This document shows, piece by piece, positions 62,455 through 64,000 of a stretch of DNA of 64,000 nt. This DNA comes from an uncultured Alcaligenaceae bacterium. Its GTDB lineage: Bacteria; Pseudomonadota; Gammaproteobacteria; Burkholderiales; Burkholderiaceae_B. Where the stretch lies: positions 1 to 64,000 of the forward strand of contig CALBMZ010000099.1 in NCBI GenBank assembly GCA_937896225.1, written 5' to 3'. Below the pieces are notes generated by a model, which ran no database searches, had not been told where the DNA came from, and saw only the letters and a list, made by a program, of their open reading frames with translations. Both the position numbers and the translations under genes were made by a program. Position 1 is the first letter of the stretch. The number at the start of each line of letters is the position of its first letter.

Positions 62455-63158
62455 GACGAACGCTTACGAGACTCTATGCCCAGTTGTTTAAGTTTCCGGT
62501 ACAAGTGGGTACGTTCGAGACCCGTACGCTCTGATACGCGGGTCATACTGTGATTTTCGCGGGCCAAATGAAATTCAAAATAAACCCGCTCAAAGGCATC
62601 ACGCGCATCACGCAAAGGTTGCTCAAGCGCAATATTGCCCAGTAAATTAACGGGTGCGGCCTCATCTAAATGATTATCCTCCCCTACTAGCTCGTTCGAG
62701 TCAGAACCTCGCTCATCAACATCAGATGTGCCCTGCACACTCAAAGTGGCCAGAAGCGGGGCAGCCTTGGTCGCACCCGTTGCCAGCGGTAACCGTGTAC
62801 GCGCCAAACCTGATGCAACGGTTTTAAGTAATCGTTGAAGCGTGATAGGTTTTTCTAGGAAATCTATCGCGCCAATGCGAGTTGCCTCGACGGCTGTATC
62901 GATTGTGGCGTGACCACTCATCATAATCACCGGCATATCTAACAGCCCCTGCGAGCCCCATTCGCGTAACAACGTTACGCCATCTGTATCAGGCATCCAG
63001 ATATCAAGCAGCACTAAATCAGGACGCACACGTAAACGTGACGCACGGGCCTGGGCAGCGTTTTCTGCTAAGTCAATGGTATGACCTTCATCATAAAGAA
63101 TTTCAGAAAGAAGTTCGCGAATGCCAACTTCATCATCAACCACTAAAATTCTTGCCAT
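62451..63158 (-). CDS. NtrX-like response regulator lacking the AAA+ domain
   Basis: This 235-residue regulator has a receiver domain (residues 1-120) with acidic pocket D8/D9 and phospho-acceptor D52 in LVLLDIWMPDTDG. It ends in a Fis-type helix-turn-helix (about 190-232; VSERTGLERTHLYRKLKQLGI). NtrX normally has a sigma-54-activating AAA+ ATPase between these, about 240 residues; here only a 60-residue linker remains. It could still bind DNA but cannot remodel sigma-54 polymerase. It is co-encoded with the NtrY-like kinase (23 bp) and trkA (4-bp overlap). Confidence 0.88.
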   Translation of the reverse strand: MARILVVDDEVGIRELLSEILYDEGHTIDLAENAAQARASRLRVRPDLVLLDIWMPDTDGVTLLREWGSQGLLDMPVIMMSGHATIDTAVEATRIGAIDFLEKPITLQRLLKTVASGLARTRLPLATGATKAAPLLATLSVQGTSDVDERGSDSNELVGEDNHLDEAAPVNLLGNIALEQPLRDARDAFERVYFEFHLARENHSMTRVSERTGLERTHLYRKLKQLGIESRKRSS

Positions 63159-63181
63159 GTTTTTTATCTACCTATTACTTT

Positions 63182-64000
63182 TTATGTATTATCGTGCGGA
63201 TGCGCTTTGGCGTCTACTTGACCCACAAATTGCGTTAATAGAACAGTGACTCTGGCCCCGCCGTCGCTCTGATTTGAAATGTCAACATGACCGCCATGCT
63301 CTTCAATAATTTTTCGCACGATGGCCAATCCCAGCCCGGTACCTTGAGCTTTGGTTGTTGTGTAGGGTTCAAACGCTCGTTGCAGTATTTGTGCGGAAAA
63401 CCCGGGACCACTATCTGATACTGTCAATCGAACCGCGCGCTGTTCAGCCGCCCCGCCTAAACGCGTGCGAATCACTTCAGTCACCAATTTAATACATTTT
63501 GGGCTGGTTTGATCTATCATAGCTTCACGTGCATTACCCAATAAATTGTGAATCATCTGGCGAAGCTGAGTGGGATCGCCTAACACTTTAGGCAAATCTT
63601 GAGCAAGCAACACATCAAAATTAATTTCTTGTGCATCACCTAATGTTTGACTTGTCATGTTTGGGGGTTCCCAACCATACAAGGCTAAGACGTCATCAAC
63701 AATGTGATTGAGGTCAAGTTCAACAAAGCTCTGTGCAGGCTTACGGGCATATTCACGAAAATCGTTGACCATGTGCTTCAGTGATGTTACTTGGTTAACA
63801 ATCGTTGTGGTTGCACGTTCTAACAGTTTGGCATCATCAACTGACAACTTACCTTCTAACTTCATAGCCAACCTTTCAGCTGACAATTGTATAGGGGTCA
63901 GCGGATTTTTTATTTCATGTGCCATGCGTCTTGCCACTTCAGCCCAAGCCACGCTTCGATTAACTGAAATGAGCTCGGTAATATCATCAAAAACCAATAC
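63182..64000 (-). CDS. NtrY-like sensor histidine kinase (partial)
   Basis: Only the C-terminal part of this kinase is in the window; the frame is open across the right edge, so the N-terminal membrane and PAS regions are missing. The visible portion has the HisKA site (RRMAHEIKNPLTPIQLSAERL) and a HATPase domain with NLLGNAREAM, DSGPGF and GTGLGLAIVRKI. The sequence and the following NtrX-like gene identify it as NtrY-type. Its signal is unknown. Confidence 0.9.
   Translation of the reverse strand, partial: VLVFDDITELISVNRSVAWAEVARRMAHEIKNPLTPIQLSAERLAMKLEGKLSVDDAKLLERATTTIVNQVTSLKHMVNDFREYARKPAQSFVELDLNHIVDDVLALYGWEPPNMTSQTLGDAQEINFDVLLAQDLPKVLGDPTQLRQMIHNLLGNAREAMIDQTSPKCIKLVTEVIRTRLGGAAEQRAVRLTVSDSGPGFSAQILQRAFEPYTTTKAQGTGLGLAIVRKIIEEHGGHVDISNQSDGGARVTVLLTQFVGQVDAKAHPHDNT

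Overview
The window is a 64 kb piece of chromosome from a Gram-negative betaproteobacterium, most likely order Burkholderiales and closest in gene order to Alcaligenaceae-type genomes. The evidence is the local gene order (rplU-rpmA-obgE-proB; pcm-tolC; ubiE-Tim44-ubiJ-ubiB; lptC-lptA-lptB-hpf-ptsN-hprK-rapZ; gpmA-envC-ctpA-moeB; grxC-secB-gpsA; an NtrY/NtrX-like pair followed by trkA-trkH). A Bug-type tripartite tricarboxylate transporter binding protein and LPS/KDO/heptose genes agree with this. The base composition looks more moderate than in Bordetella or Burkholderia. Almost all of the window is densely packed core genome, with many 1-4 bp start/stop overlaps. I see no IS element, prophage, CRISPR array, integron, tRNA or rRNA.

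Layout. 0-3.1 kb: ribosomal proteins L21 and L27, the GTPase ObgE and glutamate 5-kinase. 3.2-14.7 kb: a cofactor region with a SecD-like lipoprotein, a TPP riboswitch and thiC, B12-dependent metH on the minus strand, then a cobalamin riboswitch, btuB and btuF, followed by thiG-thiD. 14.8-16.9 kb: pcm-like methyltransferase and a TolC-family protein. 17-22.7 kb (minus): hldC, a ferritin-like diiron protein, ubiB, ubiJ, a Tim44-like protein and ubiE. 23-25 kb: phoB-phoR behind a candidate Pho box. 25-28 kb: a VOC protein and 5-oxoprolinase pxpB-pxpC-pxpA. 28-32 kb: a 1313-residue fused FAD/Fe-S dehydrogenase. 32-36 kb: yqaA, ilvA, purT. 35.7-43.2 kb: KDO synthesis, LPS transport, hpf, ptsN, hprK, rapZ and rlpA. 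43.3-46.8 kb: rsmI, yraN, diaA, dolP and a TlpA-like protein. 46.9-52.9 kb: argB, a HAD nucleotidase, and the minus-strand gpmA-envC-ctpA-moeB group. 53-58.6 kb: rhodanese, grxC, secB, gpsA, a Bug protein, trmL, comF and a BioC-like methyltransferase. 58.7-64 kb: TauE/SafE, trkH, trkA and an NtrX-like regulator, ending inside an NtrY-like kinase.

The genes work together in a few blocks. B12 uptake (btuB, btuF) sits beside the B12-requiring enzyme MetH, and thiG-thiD lie directly downstream of the B12 genes. The cell-envelope genes form a KDO/LPS export block next to nitrogen-PTS regulators. Ubiquinone genes form one minus-strand cluster.

I found no obviously new multi-gene system. The observations most worth checking are: (1) a three-segment, mutually exclusive hairpin that looks like an attenuator inside the signal-peptide coding part of btuF; (2) absence of rpoN from its usual place between lptB and hpf, where a 22-bp repeat is found instead, together with an NtrX-like regulator lacking the sigma-54 AAA+ domain; (3) a thiC expression platform whose hairpin holds the ribosome binding site; (4) a complete diiron site in an unassigned protein next to ubiquinone genes; and (5) a SecD-head-like lipoprotein.
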